A stretch of DNA of 51,935 nt, taken from NCBI GenBank assembly GCA_949285425.1, contig CASEAJ010000054.1:1-51935 (forward strand), in the 5' to 3' direction. The position numbers and the translations under genes are program-made. Below the pieces are notes generated by a model. It searched no databases, was not told the DNA's origin, and was given only the letters and a program-made list of their open reading frames with translations. Shown here one piece after another: positions 1 through 8,488 of the stretch. Source of the DNA: an uncultured Porphyromonadaceae bacterium. GTDB taxonomy: Bacteria; Bacteroidota; Bacteroidia; Bacteroidales; Paludibacteraceae. Numbering within the stretch: the stretch's first letter is position 1; every line of letters starts with the position of its first letter.

Positions 1-15
1 CCGAATAGATCTTTC

Positions 16-90
16 GGGCGTTTAGCTCAGCTGGTTCAGAGCATCTGCCTTACAAGCAGAGGGTCGGCGGTTCGAATCCGTCAACGCCCA
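16..90 (+). tRNA. tRNA-Val (TAC)
   Basis: A complete 75-base cloverleaf is visible. The acceptor stem GGGCGTT pairs with AACGCCC, the D arm is AGCTCAGCTGGTT, and the anticodon stem TCTGC/GCAGA encloses the loop CTTACAA, so the anticodon TAC is at 51-53. The T arm GGCGGTTCGAATCCGTC is normal. CCA follows the discriminator A here, but the identical second copy lacks it, so it is probably fortuitous and CCA would be added enzymatically. Confidence 0.97.
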
Positions 91-122
91 CCACAACATC
101 ACATAATATTCATTACACTTTC

Positions 123-197
123 GGGCGTTTAGCTCAGCTGGTTCAGAGCATCTGCCTTACAAGCAGAGGGTCGGCGGTTCGAATCCGTCAACGCCCA
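123..197 (+). tRNA. tRNA-Val (TAC), second identical copy
   Basis: This copy is identical over all 75 bases to the tRNA 32 bases upstream and has the same TAC anticodon. The discriminator A is followed by CAA, so CCA is not encoded. The two genes are most likely processed from one transcript, because a terminator-like hairpin follows only the second copy. Confidence 0.97.
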
Positions 198-206
198 CAA
201 AATCCG

Positions 207-238
207 AAGCCGTCACATTGAGTGGCGGCTTTTGTTTT
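207..238 (+). terminator. rho-independent terminator after the tRNA-Val pair
   Basis: AAGCCGTCAC pairs with GTGGCGGCTT (10 bp with one G-T wobble) around the loop ATTGA, and a T-rich tail follows. It lies 9 bases after the second tRNA and fits termination of the tRNA transcript. Confidence 0.8.
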
Positions 239-629
239 GACAGCACGCCACATACAACAAAACACGCATTGGTTTCAGTATCACAATCTTGCATCTCCCC
301 ATTCCGATACACCTTGCCGGGGAAACAGAGAAATACACTTTAAATCCACCCGCTCTTGTTTCACACCCCCATCCATCACACAAACCTTCCGTGGCTATTT
401 GCCCCCAAAACATCAGGACCGGCCCACGCAAGCCGCCCACTCCCCAAACATTTCCATCACTGAAAAAAAACAGCCGGCCACAAATTAATTTTAGAAAAAA
501 AAGCACACAAACACGACACAAAAACTTGCCCTGTAAAATATTTTTGTTAAATTGCGGACAGAATACAAAAAAGCAAACATATATTTAGCAAACATATATT
601 TTTCTATCAGACAATTTATTACGAATGTT
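239..629. other. intergenic stretch upstream of the glucan operon
   Basis: No convincing gene is seen here; the short open frames are weak and composition-biased. The stretch holds a possible Bacteroidetes -7 element TATTTTTG at 539-546 (no good -33 partner) and an exact tandem repeat of 15 bases at 572-601 within the probable leader of the next gene. Confidence 0.6.
572..601 (+). repeat. 15-bp exact tandem duplication in the leader of the glucan operon
   Basis: The unit AGCAAACATATATTT occurs twice without a gap (572-586 and 587-601). It lies between a possible -7 box at 539-546 and the chosen start codon at 630. It may have arisen by slippage; a regulatory role is unproven. Confidence 0.75.
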
Positions 630-2576
630 ATGACGTACCTTAAATTCGACAAGACCCTGCTTATCAACCTTGAGAGGTCACTCACGAAGGAAATGATACG
701 GACAAACAGGGCAGGAGCTTATAACAGTACAACATTAATAGACTGTAACACAAGAAAATATCATGGACAGCTCGTCATTCCCATCCCGGAACTTGACGAC
801 TCGAACCATGTACTGCTCTCTGCACTTGACGAAACTGTCATACAACACGGAGCAGAATTCAACCTGGGACTTCACCAATACTCGGGCAACACCTTCAGCC
901 CCAAGGGGCACAAGTACATACGCCAGTTCGACTGCGAAGTCATAGCCCGCACCATTTATCGGGTAGGAGGTGTCATCCTGTCGAAAGAACGCCTGCTTTC
1001 GATGCACGAACCGCGTGTCATCATCAAGTACACCCTTCTTGAAGCCCACTCGCCGACCACGCTCCGTTTCAAGCCATTTCTGGCCTTCCGCAGCGTAAAC
1101 GAGCTGACAAGAGAAAACAACGTGGCGGACACATCATACCAAACGGTTCCGCAAGGCATAAAAATGCGCATGTACCAGGGTTACCCCGAACTGTTCATGC
1201 AATTTTCCAAGCGAAACACCTATTATCACCAGCCCAACTGGTATCACAACATTGAATACTTCAAGGAACAGGAACGGGGATACGACTATCAGGAAGACTT
1301 GCTGGTGCCCGGATACTTCGAAATGCCCATCAAGAAAGGAGAGTCCATCCTGTTTTCCGCAGGGATATCTCCGGTGCCTCCCCGCTCCCTCTCCAGGCTG
1401 TGGGATGACGAAATCAGCCGGAGAATACATCGCGTGGACATGTACAGCTGCCTGAAAAACGCCGCCGAACAGTTCTACCAGCGCATCGACAACAAACAAT
1501 ACCTGCTGGCCGGATACCCCTGGTTTACATCGAGGGCACGCGACGAGTTCATCTCTTTGCCCGGCTGCACTTTTGTGATAGGGAAAACCGAAGCATTCTA
1601 CCGCGCCATGGAAACGGCTACCGGCGAGATAAAGGCTTTCCTGAACGGAGAACGGAAAGGCTTAAACCTCAAGGGCATCGACGAACCCGATGTATTGCTT
1701 TGGTTTATACGCACCATACAGCAATATGCACAACACACAAGCATTCAGGAAGCGGCCGAACGCTATGGAGCACTGGCCAACGAAATCATACAGTTTATAC
1801 GCAAGGGAATGCACCACAACCTGTTCCTGCACAGCAACGGGCTGCTGTATGTGAACGGCAAAGACAAACCGGCAACCTGGATGAATGCCGTGGAAGATGG
1901 GCATCCTATCACACCCCGCACCGGATATGTGGTCGAAATCAATGCCCTTTGGTACAATGCGTTGAAATTCTGCGCCGAGCTGTCCGGCGCTTTGGGCGAC
2001 ACACACGCTTCCGACCTGCTCAACTACCAGGCCGAAACCACAAAAGCCGCATTCGTGAACATGTTCTGGAACGGTACCTATCTGTACGACTTTGTCGATG
2101 GGAACTATTCCGACCGGGAAGTCAGACCCAACATGATATTCGCGGCGGGTCTGCCCCACTCTCCGCTGGACAGACAACAGCAAAAGTCAGTGGTCGATAT
2201 CACCACCCGGGAGCTGCTCACCCCCAAAGGCCTGCGCACCCTAAGCCCCAAAAGCGGATCGTACCGTCCCATTTACATTGGCGGACAGCTTGAACGCGAC
2301 CGCAATTATCACAACGGACCGGTATGGACCTGGACCATCGGAGCCTATGCCGAAGCCTATCTCAAGATATACAAGCAAAGCGGCATTTCGTTCATAGAAC
2401 GCTTCATGGGCGGTCTGGAAAGCGAAATGACCGAGCTTTGCATCGGCACATTATCGGAACTGTATGATGGCAACCCGCCGTTCAAGGGACACGGAGGCAT
2501 GTCTTTTGCCATGAACGTGAGTGAAGTGCTGAGAGTATTGAACATGTTAAAAGAAACCGAAAACGAGAATAAATGA
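630..2576 (+). CDS. glycogen-debranching-type enzyme (GH133 family)
   Basis: The 648-residue protein resembles the amylo-alpha-1,6-glucosidase family of Bacteroides (comparable to BT_4303 as I recall), which removes alpha-1,6 branches from cytoplasmic glycogen-like glucan. The N-terminal half starts with MTYLKFDKTLL and includes the segment NSTTLIDCNTRKYHGQLV typical of the GDE N-terminal domain. The C-terminal half is an (alpha/alpha)6-type domain with PRTGYVVEINALWYNAL, GGQLERDRNYHNGPVWTW and HGGMSFAMNVSEV. No signal peptide is seen. The ATG at 630 was chosen because family members start at this point; an in-frame ATG at 552 would add 26 atypical residues. The stop overlaps the next start by four bases (ATGA), so the three genes 630-5177 form a translationally coupled glucan operon. 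Confidence 0.9.
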   Translation: MTYLKFDKTLLINLERSLTKEMIRTNRAGAYNSTTLIDCNTRKYHGQLVIPIPELDDSNHVLLSALDETVIQHGAEFNLGLHQYSGNTFSPKGHKYIRQFDCEVIARTIYRVGGVILSKERLLSMHEPRVIIKYTLLEAHSPTTLRFKPFLAFRSVNELTRENNVADTSYQTVPQGIKMRMYQGYPELFMQFSKRNTYYHQPNWYHNIEYFKEQERGYDYQEDLLVPGYFEMPIKKGESILFSAGISPVPPRSLSRLWDDEISRRIHRVDMYSCLKNAAEQFYQRIDNKQYLLAGYPWFTSRARDEFISLPGCTFVIGKTEAFYRAMETATGEIKAFLNGERKGLNLKGIDEPDVLLWFIRTIQQYAQHTSIQEAAERYGALANEIIQFIRKGMHHNLFLHSNGLLYVNGKDKPATWMNAVEDGHPITPRTGYVVEINALWYNALKFCAELSGALGDTHASDLLNYQAETTKAAFVNMFWNGTYLYDFVDGNYSDREVRPNMIFAAGLPHSPLDRQQQKSVVDITTRELLTPKGLRTLSPKSGSYRPIYIGGQLERDRNYHNGPVWTWTIGAYAEAYLKIYKQSGISFIERFMGGLESEMTELCIGTLSELYDGNPPFKGHGGMSFAMNVSEVLRVLNMLKETENENK

Positions 2577-3835
2577 AAGCATTAATGTTTGGATGGGAGT
2601 TTCCTCCCCATATCTTAGGTGGATTGGGAACCGCAAGCTACGGATTGACCAAAGGCATGTCGCAACAACCTGACATGGAGATAACCTTTGTCATTCCCAA
2701 GCCACATGGCGACGAAGACCAGAGCTTCCTCAAAATCATAGGAGCCTGTTTCGTGCCAGTCGTGTGGAAAGACAACGACTGGAACTATGTGAACCAACGA
2801 ATCGGCTGGATCATGCATCCGGATGAATACTACTGGTTGCGCAACGGGATAAAATACGACTTCCGCCGAATAGGCACAGACGACCTGGGCTGCATCAACT
2901 TTTCCGGACGCTACCCCGACAACCTGATAGAAGAGATTTCCAACTACGAAGCCGTGGCCAGCGTGCTGGCACACCAATTGGACTTTGACATAATACACTC
3001 GCACGACTGGCTCACCTATCCGGCCGGAGTATTTGCCAAAGAAATAAGCGGGAAACCGCTGGTGGTACATGTGCACGCCACCGACTTCGACCGCAGCCGG
3101 GGCCAGGTGAACCCCACGGTGTATGCCATTGAAAAACGGGGCATGGATGTTGCCGACCACATCATCACCGTGAGCAACCTCACCAGGCAGATTGTCATTG
3201 AAAAGTACCACCAGAACCCCAACAAGGTAACGACCGTACACAATGCCGTAGAACCGCTTGCCAATGTGGAAACATTCACAAAAACCCCACGCAAAGACAA
3301 AGTTGTGACCTTCCTCGGACGCATCACCATGCAAAAAGGCCCCGAATACTTTGTCGAAGCGGCGCACCGGGTGTTGCAAAAGACCAAAAACGTGCGCTTT
3401 GTCATGGCCGGAAGCGGCGACATGATGAACGCCATGATCAATCTGGCCGCCCAGCGCAACATAGCGGACCGTTTCCACTTCACCGGCTTCCTGAAAGGAC
3501 GCCAGGTGTATGAAATGCTGGCCGAAAGCGATGTGTATATCATGCCATCGGTGTCCGAACCATTCGGCATATCACCTCTGGAAGCCATGCAGGTGGGAAC
3601 TCCGACCATCATCTCCAAACAATCGGGCTGCGCCGAAATCCTGACACATGCCATCAAAACCGACTATTGGGACATTGACGCCATGGCCGATGCCATTTAC
3701 TCCATCGTAAAGAACCCGGCCATGTACAAAAGCCTGCGCGAACTGGGACGAGAAGAGGTCAACAACATCAAATGGTACGATGCCGGACTCAAGGTTCGGA
3801 AAATATATGACCAGGTCATCGCCAACAGAAAATAA
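2573..3835 (+). CDS. GT4 glycosyltransferase, glycogen/starch-synthase-like
   Basis: This 420-residue cytoplasmic GT-B enzyme probably transfers glucose to growing alpha-glucan. The start MKALMFGWEFPPHILGG has the Gly-rich loop of the N-terminal Rossmann domain seen in glycogen synthases, and HSHDWLTYP is the conserved acceptor-side motif. The C-terminal domain has the E-x7-E signature EPFGISPLEAMQ that contacts the nucleotide sugar. The gene begins inside the stop codon of the debranching gene (ATGA at 2573-2576) and is followed 43 bases later by the GH57 gene. This order matches the BT_4303-4305 cluster I recall from B. thetaiotaomicron. The sugar donor (ADP- or UDP-glucose) cannot be read from the sequence. 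Confidence 0.88.
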   Translation: MKALMFGWEFPPHILGGLGTASYGLTKGMSQQPDMEITFVIPKPHGDEDQSFLKIIGACFVPVVWKDNDWNYVNQRIGWIMHPDEYYWLRNGIKYDFRRIGTDDLGCINFSGRYPDNLIEEISNYEAVASVLAHQLDFDIIHSHDWLTYPAGVFAKEISGKPLVVHVHATDFDRSRGQVNPTVYAIEKRGMDVADHIITVSNLTRQIVIEKYHQNPNKVTTVHNAVEPLANVETFTKTPRKDKVVTFLGRITMQKGPEYFVEAAHRVLQKTKNVRFVMAGSGDMMNAMINLAAQRNIADRFHFTGFLKGRQVYEMLAESDVYIMPSVSEPFGISPLEAMQVGTPTIISKQSGCAEILTHAIKTDYWDIDAMADAIYSIVKNPAMYKSLRELGREEVNNIKWYDAGLKVRKIYDQVIANRK

Positions 3836-3878
3836 CAAACAACAATATCAAGCAATAATCAATAAAAAAAACAAGGGT

Positions 3879-5177
3879 ATGAAAAACATTTGCCTCTATT
3901 TTCAGATCCATCAACCATACAGTTTGAAACGTTACCGGTTTTTCGACATCGGACAGGATCACTATTACTACGACGACTTTCAGGTAGAAGATAAAATCAG
4001 AATGCTGGCAGAGAAGTCATATCTGCCCTCGAATGCAACTATCGCAGAAATCATACGCAACTCGAACGGACATTTCCGTTGCGCCTACTCCATTTCCGGC
4101 ACAGCCCTGGAACAGTTGGAACAATACGCACCCGAAGTCATCGACAGTTTCAAGGAACTGGCCAAAACCGGAGCCGTCGAATTCCTGGCCGAGCCCTATG
4201 CACATTCGCTCGCATCCGTTTACAACACCGACGAGTTTGTCCGCCAGGTACAAATGCATGCCGAAAAGATAGAAAGTCTTTTCGGAAAAAAGCCGACTGC
4301 CTTGCGTAACGCCGAATTAATCTATTCAGATGAAATAGGCGAAGCCGTCTACAAAATGGGGTACAAAACCATGCTGATAGACGAAGCACGGCACATTCTC
4401 GGCTGGAAAAGCCCGAACTACATTTACGCACACCCTTATATTCCCAAACTGAAACTGCTGGTACGCAATCTGAAGTTCAGCGACGACATTTCGTTCCGTT
4501 TCTCCAACAAGACATGGTCCGAATTTCCACTGACTGCCGACAAGTTTGTCAACTGGCTGGAAAGCCTGCCCGAAGATGAAAAAATCATCAACATATGGAT
4601 GGGATATGAAGCGTTCGGCGTGTTCCAACAGCAGGAAACCGGAATTTTCAACTTCATGAAGGCATTCCCGTTCCATGCCATGGAACATCAAATGAAGTTT
4701 GTGCTACCTTCTGAAGCGACAAAGCAACTGGATGCAGCCGGCACCTTGTCCGTAACCCACCCCATCAGCTGGTCAGGCGAAGCAAAAGACCTAAGCTGCT
4801 GGACCGGAAACGACCTGCAACAGGAAGCCCTCAACAAACTGTATGCAGTGACCGAGCGGGTAAGCATGGTCACTGACAAACCCCTGTTGCGTGACTGGCT
4901 GCTGTTGCAGTCAACCGAGCACTTCCGATACATGAGTCACACTGACTCTTTCGGAAGTTATTATGAATCGCCCTACGAAGCATTCATCAATTACATGAAC
5001 GTCCTGGCCGATTTTCTTGAACGGGTTGACGCACAATATCCGACAAGCATTGAAAACGAAGAGTTGAACGCTCTGCTCAAAACCATAAACAACCAGGAAA
5101 AGGAAATAGAGAAACTGGAAGCTGAAGTAAAGAAATTAAGAGCAAGAAAAAGCAAGGCCAACGACGCACATGCGTAA
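3879..5177 (+). CDS. GH57 alpha-amylase-like protein, catalytic Asp replaced by Gly
   Basis: The 432-residue protein has the GH57 conserved regions in order: QIHQP (residues 9-13), GAVEFLAEPYAHS (from about 98), and LRNAELIYSDEI with the expected nucleophile E146. The fourth region usually reads MDYETFG and supplies the catalytic acid Asp; here it reads MGYEAFG, with Gly242 at the Asp position. The protein may therefore be inactive, altered in mechanism, or a glucan-binding or regulatory partner. The C-terminus (from about residue 390) is a charged coiled coil rich in Glu and Lys, ending in a basic tail. ATG 3879 was chosen because MKNICLYFQIHQP is the normal family start; the longer frame from 3780 would overlap the preceding gene. 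A strong terminator follows. Confidence 0.88.
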   Translation: MKNICLYFQIHQPYSLKRYRFFDIGQDHYYYDDFQVEDKIRMLAEKSYLPSNATIAEIIRNSNGHFRCAYSISGTALEQLEQYAPEVIDSFKELAKTGAVEFLAEPYAHSLASVYNTDEFVRQVQMHAEKIESLFGKKPTALRNAELIYSDEIGEAVYKMGYKTMLIDEARHILGWKSPNYIYAHPYIPKLKLLVRNLKFSDDISFRFSNKTWSEFPLTADKFVNWLESLPEDEKIINIWMGYEAFGVFQQQETGIFNFMKAFPFHAMEHQMKFVLPSEATKQLDAAGTLSVTHPISWSGEAKDLSCWTGNDLQQEALNKLYAVTERVSMVTDKPLLRDWLLLQSTEHFRYMSHTDSFGSYYESPYEAFINYMNVLADFLERVDAQYPTSIENEELNALLKTINNQEKEIEKLEAEVKKLRARKSKANDAHA

Positions 5178-5199
5178 AACAAGCCTGTAAAAAACGAAG

Positions 5200-5236
5200 A
5201 AAGACAGAGAATTCGTTCTCTGTCTTTTCTTTTTTG
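5200..5236 (+). terminator. terminator of the glucan operon
   Basis: A perfect 12-bp stem (5200-5211 with 5216-5227) is closed by a TTCG tetraloop and followed by a run rich in T. It lies 22 bases after the GH57 stop codon. Confidence 0.95.
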
Positions 5237-5255
5237 CATTGCTGAATGGAGAAAG

Positions 5256-5288
5256 AAAAAAGGCCTCTCCGCCAAAGGCAGAGAGGCC
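5256..5288 (-). terminator. terminator of the OmpH-like gene
   Basis: Read on the minus strand, GGCCTCTCTGCC pairs with GGCGGAGAGGCC around TTT (12 bp, one wobble) and is followed by a T run. It is 28 bases beyond the stop of the OmpH-like gene and lies back to back with the glucan operon terminator. Confidence 0.9.
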
Positions 5289-5316
5289 CAAAACACCAAT
5301 CCGGCATAAGTACCGG

Positions 5317-5919
5317 TTATTTCTTCATGCAACGCCGGTTCAATTCAGCCACAACTTCAGCCGTTATATCATACTTCTTATCGGCATGCAACACATTGTC
5401 GTTTGCCGTGTTGCTGAGAATCACTTCAAACTTCTTAACTTTATTGTACTCATTCAAGAAGTTGGTGATTGTATCACGCAATTGCTCGTTCACCTTCTGT
5501 TGCTTTGCAAAAAGTTCCTGCGACAACTTAGCTTCCAGTTCCTGCAGTTCCTGTTGCTTCTGCATCAAACGGGTCTGTTCGCGTTCCGCACGTTCACGGC
5601 TCAAGAAAGCATTGTTTTCAAGCTTCTTCTGGAAATCGGCCACTTCTTCCTGCAACTGACGGGCTTTCGTGTTAAAAGTCAGACGTGAGTCCTCTTCCTG
5701 TTTTATCAACACTTCATTCGCATCCTTTGCAAACTGGTAGTTCAACAGCAAGGAGTCAACATTGATATACGCAATGGGCAATCTGGCCGTACACAACGAA
5801 TCATTCATTGCTACCGGTTCTCCACTTTGCTGGCAAGTTCTGTTTCCCAAAACCAGCACAAAAAGAATGACCACAGCAACCGCTAAAACGGCATTCGTAA
5901 ATAGTAATACGTTTTTCAT
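5317..5919 (-). CDS. OmpH/Skp-like periplasmic coiled-coil protein, membrane anchored
   Basis: The 200-residue product starts with a hydrophobic segment (residues 4-25, MKNVLLFTNAVLAVAVVILF) without a clear cleavage site, so it is probably an inner-membrane anchor. Residues 49-200 look like the OmpH/Skp family: the entry strand IAYINVDSLL, a long charged coiled coil (about 65-150, many Glu, Gln and Lys), and the return helix with KKFEVILSNTANDNVLHADKKYDIT. Skp-type proteins hold unfolded outer-membrane proteins in the periplasm. The anchor distinguishes this gene from classical soluble Skp. It lies 23 bases behind a small membrane protein gene and is probably transcribed with it. Confidence 0.85.
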   Translation of the reverse strand: MKNVLLFTNAVLAVAVVILFVLVLGNRTCQQSGEPVAMNDSLCTARLPIAYINVDSLLLNYQFAKDANEVLIKQEEDSRLTFNTKARQLQEEVADFQKKLENNAFLSRERAEREQTRLMQKQQELQELEAKLSQELFAKQQKVNEQLRDTITNFLNEYNKVKKFEVILSNTANDNVLHADKKYDITAEVVAELNRRCMKK

Positions 5920-5942
5920 AAAATCTTAGTGCTACAAAAAAA

Positions 5943-6176
5943 TTAATTGTTTTCTATTATATCCTTTACTATATCAGAAGAGTTCAAGCGTTTCTCGTTT
6001 TTCTGCATTTCCCGGTCTTGCGTAGTAGCACAAGCGATTCCGCGTTCCTTCATCGCCTGACTGGCCCCGATATGAATATTGGGAAATTTACCGTTCTTCA
6101 CAAAGAAAACACGAACTCCCAACAACAACACAGCCAACACAAGCAACACAATGCTAATGACAATCACAGCCAACAT
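5943..6176 (-). CDS. small conserved membrane protein, function unknown
   Basis: This 77-residue protein has one N-terminal transmembrane helix (residues 2-25) followed by a short polar tail with FFVKNGKFPNIHIG, RGIACATTQDRE and a charged end. I recognise the pattern (hydrophobic start, KNGKFP, RGI-C-x3-QDRE) from small proteins conserved in Bacteroidetes, but I know no function. The single Cys in the tail sits in the most conserved-looking block. The gene precedes the OmpH-like gene by 23 bases on the same strand, which suggests a shared envelope role. A -7 box TATATTTG lies upstream at 6200-6207 on the minus strand. Confidence 0.8.
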   Translation of the reverse strand: MLAVIVISIVLLVLAVLLLGVRVFFVKNGKFPNIHIGASQAMKERGIACATTQDREMQKNEKRLNSSDIVKDIIENN

Positions 6177-6199
6177 ATCTTCTGCTTTTTATTTGGTTG

Positions 6200-6207
6200 C
6201 AAATATA
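6200..6207 (-). promoter_or_regulatory. -7 box of the small membrane protein / OmpH-like transcript
   Basis: On the minus strand TATATTTG fits the Bacteroidetes -7 consensus TAnnTTTG, 23 bases before the start codon at 6176. No clear TTG is found at the -33 position, so the call rests on one box only. Confidence 0.5.
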
Positions 6208-6305
6208 CGTCTTTTAGCACACATACGGACGATTATTGTTTTTTTTTAGCAATTGAGAGATTTCGGAAGATTTATTAACAAAAACTCATGCCCACAGGCA
6301 AACAA

Positions 6306-6335
6306 AAAGCCATCCGAAATATTTCGGATGGCTTT
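6306..6335 (-). terminator. terminator of gapA
   Basis: A 30-base perfect palindrome (15 + 15) lies 23 bases after the gapA stop and is followed on the minus strand by TTTTT. It separates gapA from the small membrane protein and OmpH-like genes. Confidence 0.92.
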
Positions 6336-6358
6336 CATTCTTATATGCAGTCTACTGA

Positions 6359-7387
<1,029 letters not shown>

Positions 7388-7407
7388 TTAGTTCCTTAAA
7401 AACGGTG

Positions 7408-7437
7408 CAAAAGTACAAAATTCATGTGTACCGACAA
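7408..7437 (-). promoter_or_regulatory. gapA promoter
   Basis: On the minus strand TTG (7437-7435) is followed by 19 bases and TACTTTTG (7415-7408), an excellent match to the Bacteroidetes housekeeping promoter TTTG-N19-TAnnTTTG. The leader to the gapA ATG is about 35 bases. Confidence 0.85.
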
Positions 7438-7558
7438 AAAATTGCTTAACATTTATTATACAAATTCTTACAATTGCAAAACGGAGATTGCAATCGGACA
7501 TCTACGAAAAAACGGGAATTTCAAACAACAGCATCGCACATCATACAGATACGACCAT

Positions 7559-8488
7559 TCAATAATGCAAATCGCGCGCCCCAAGCACTTCGGCCGACAC
7601 CTCGTTCAACCAGCCGGCACGCTGAAATACAGCAGTCTGTATTTTTATGAAGCGGACGTGGGGCAAGACAACCGGATGACCCGAAGCATCCACCGCATTG
7701 GAAATGTCCAGACGATTGGCACGGGTCTTTTTATCATAATCATCCCCTTTATTGTTCTCGGCATACCCCCAAGCAAACATGTCAGGGCGAATCACCCAAT
7801 TCTCCGCACTGTCTGTGCCCGCATTGTAATATACATCCGGCAGACGCGTGCCTTTAAAGGAAACACTGTCCCCAACCGTTTCACTCCACCACCAGCTTTC
7901 CGTAGTTCGGAAATTCCCCGTTGCCGGGTCTTTTCTGTTTCCTTCCAGCAGTTCCCCCGAATTACCCCTATTATCACGCCAACGCACGTTGCCTCCGACA
8001 GCCGGTTTGTAGTACGTCACTTCATAATCCCGTATGGTTTCGGCATGGCCCGCCTCACTGCCCGCCAGTTCATACCAAGTTTCGTTGGGCAGGCCGTCTC
8101 CATTCTCATCGCACATTACATACACAATGGCCGGCTCTGCATCCACACCTGAGGAGTAGACTTCAAAATCCGCTCCTTCCCCATTGGGCACATCGTGATC
8201 GAAACCCGCCACCACATATCCGCCAAAACCACCAAGATACAACTCACGGTCCGGCTTCCCGACAAAAGACTCTGCATCCTCCGCATTCCGGGTCGGGGCA
8301 TGTTGTCCGGGAGCATACACATAATCGAACACCTCGGCAATGTAGGACGACAAATCTTCCGGCTCACCTTCCCCATCACCGGGTCCAGCCGGCGTCTCCG
8401 TACATGCAACAAACAAAACGGCAACAAGCCAACCGGCACACATGCTGCGGAACCAACTCATACCATATCTTTTCATTTTACGTCTCAT
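7559..8488 (-). CDS. secreted lipoprotein of the 'cell surface protein' type
   Basis: The 309-residue product has a basic start, a hydrophobic stretch and the lipobox VLFVAC (Cys29), followed by a Gly/Glu/Pro-rich linker, so it should be a surface or periplasmic lipoprotein. The body (about residues 48-305) contains LYLGGFGGYVVAGFDHDV, ADFEVYSSG and CDENGDGLPNETWYEL; the last has a D-x-N-x-D-G pattern like a calcium-binding loop. I associate this pattern with Bacteroides surface proteins often found near BtuB/YncE-type genes, but no such gene is nearby. The start overlaps the stop of the upstream Smr gene by four bases (ATGA, 8485-8488), supporting translational coupling; an ATG four codons later is an alternative. 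Function is not known. Confidence 0.82.
   Translation of the reverse strand: MRRKMKRYGMSWFRSMCAGWLVAVLFVACTETPAGPGDGEGEPEDLSSYIAEVFDYVYAPGQHAPTRNAEDAESFVGKPDRELYLGGFGGYVVAGFDHDVPNGEGADFEVYSSGVDAEPAIVYVMCDENGDGLPNETWYELAGSEAGHAETIRDYEVTYYKPAVGGNVRWRDNRGNSGELLEGNRKDPATGNFRTTESWWWSETVGDSVSFKGTRLPDVYYNAGTDSAENWVIRPDMFAWGYAENNKGDDYDKKTRANRLDISNAVDASGHPVVLPHVRFIKIQTAVFQRAGWLNEVSAEVLGARDLHY

Noticed and set aside
88..90. Encoded CCA end as a difference between the two tRNA-Val genes.
   Set aside because: The bases CCA after the first copy are most likely chance, because the second identical gene and tRNA-Ser lack them.
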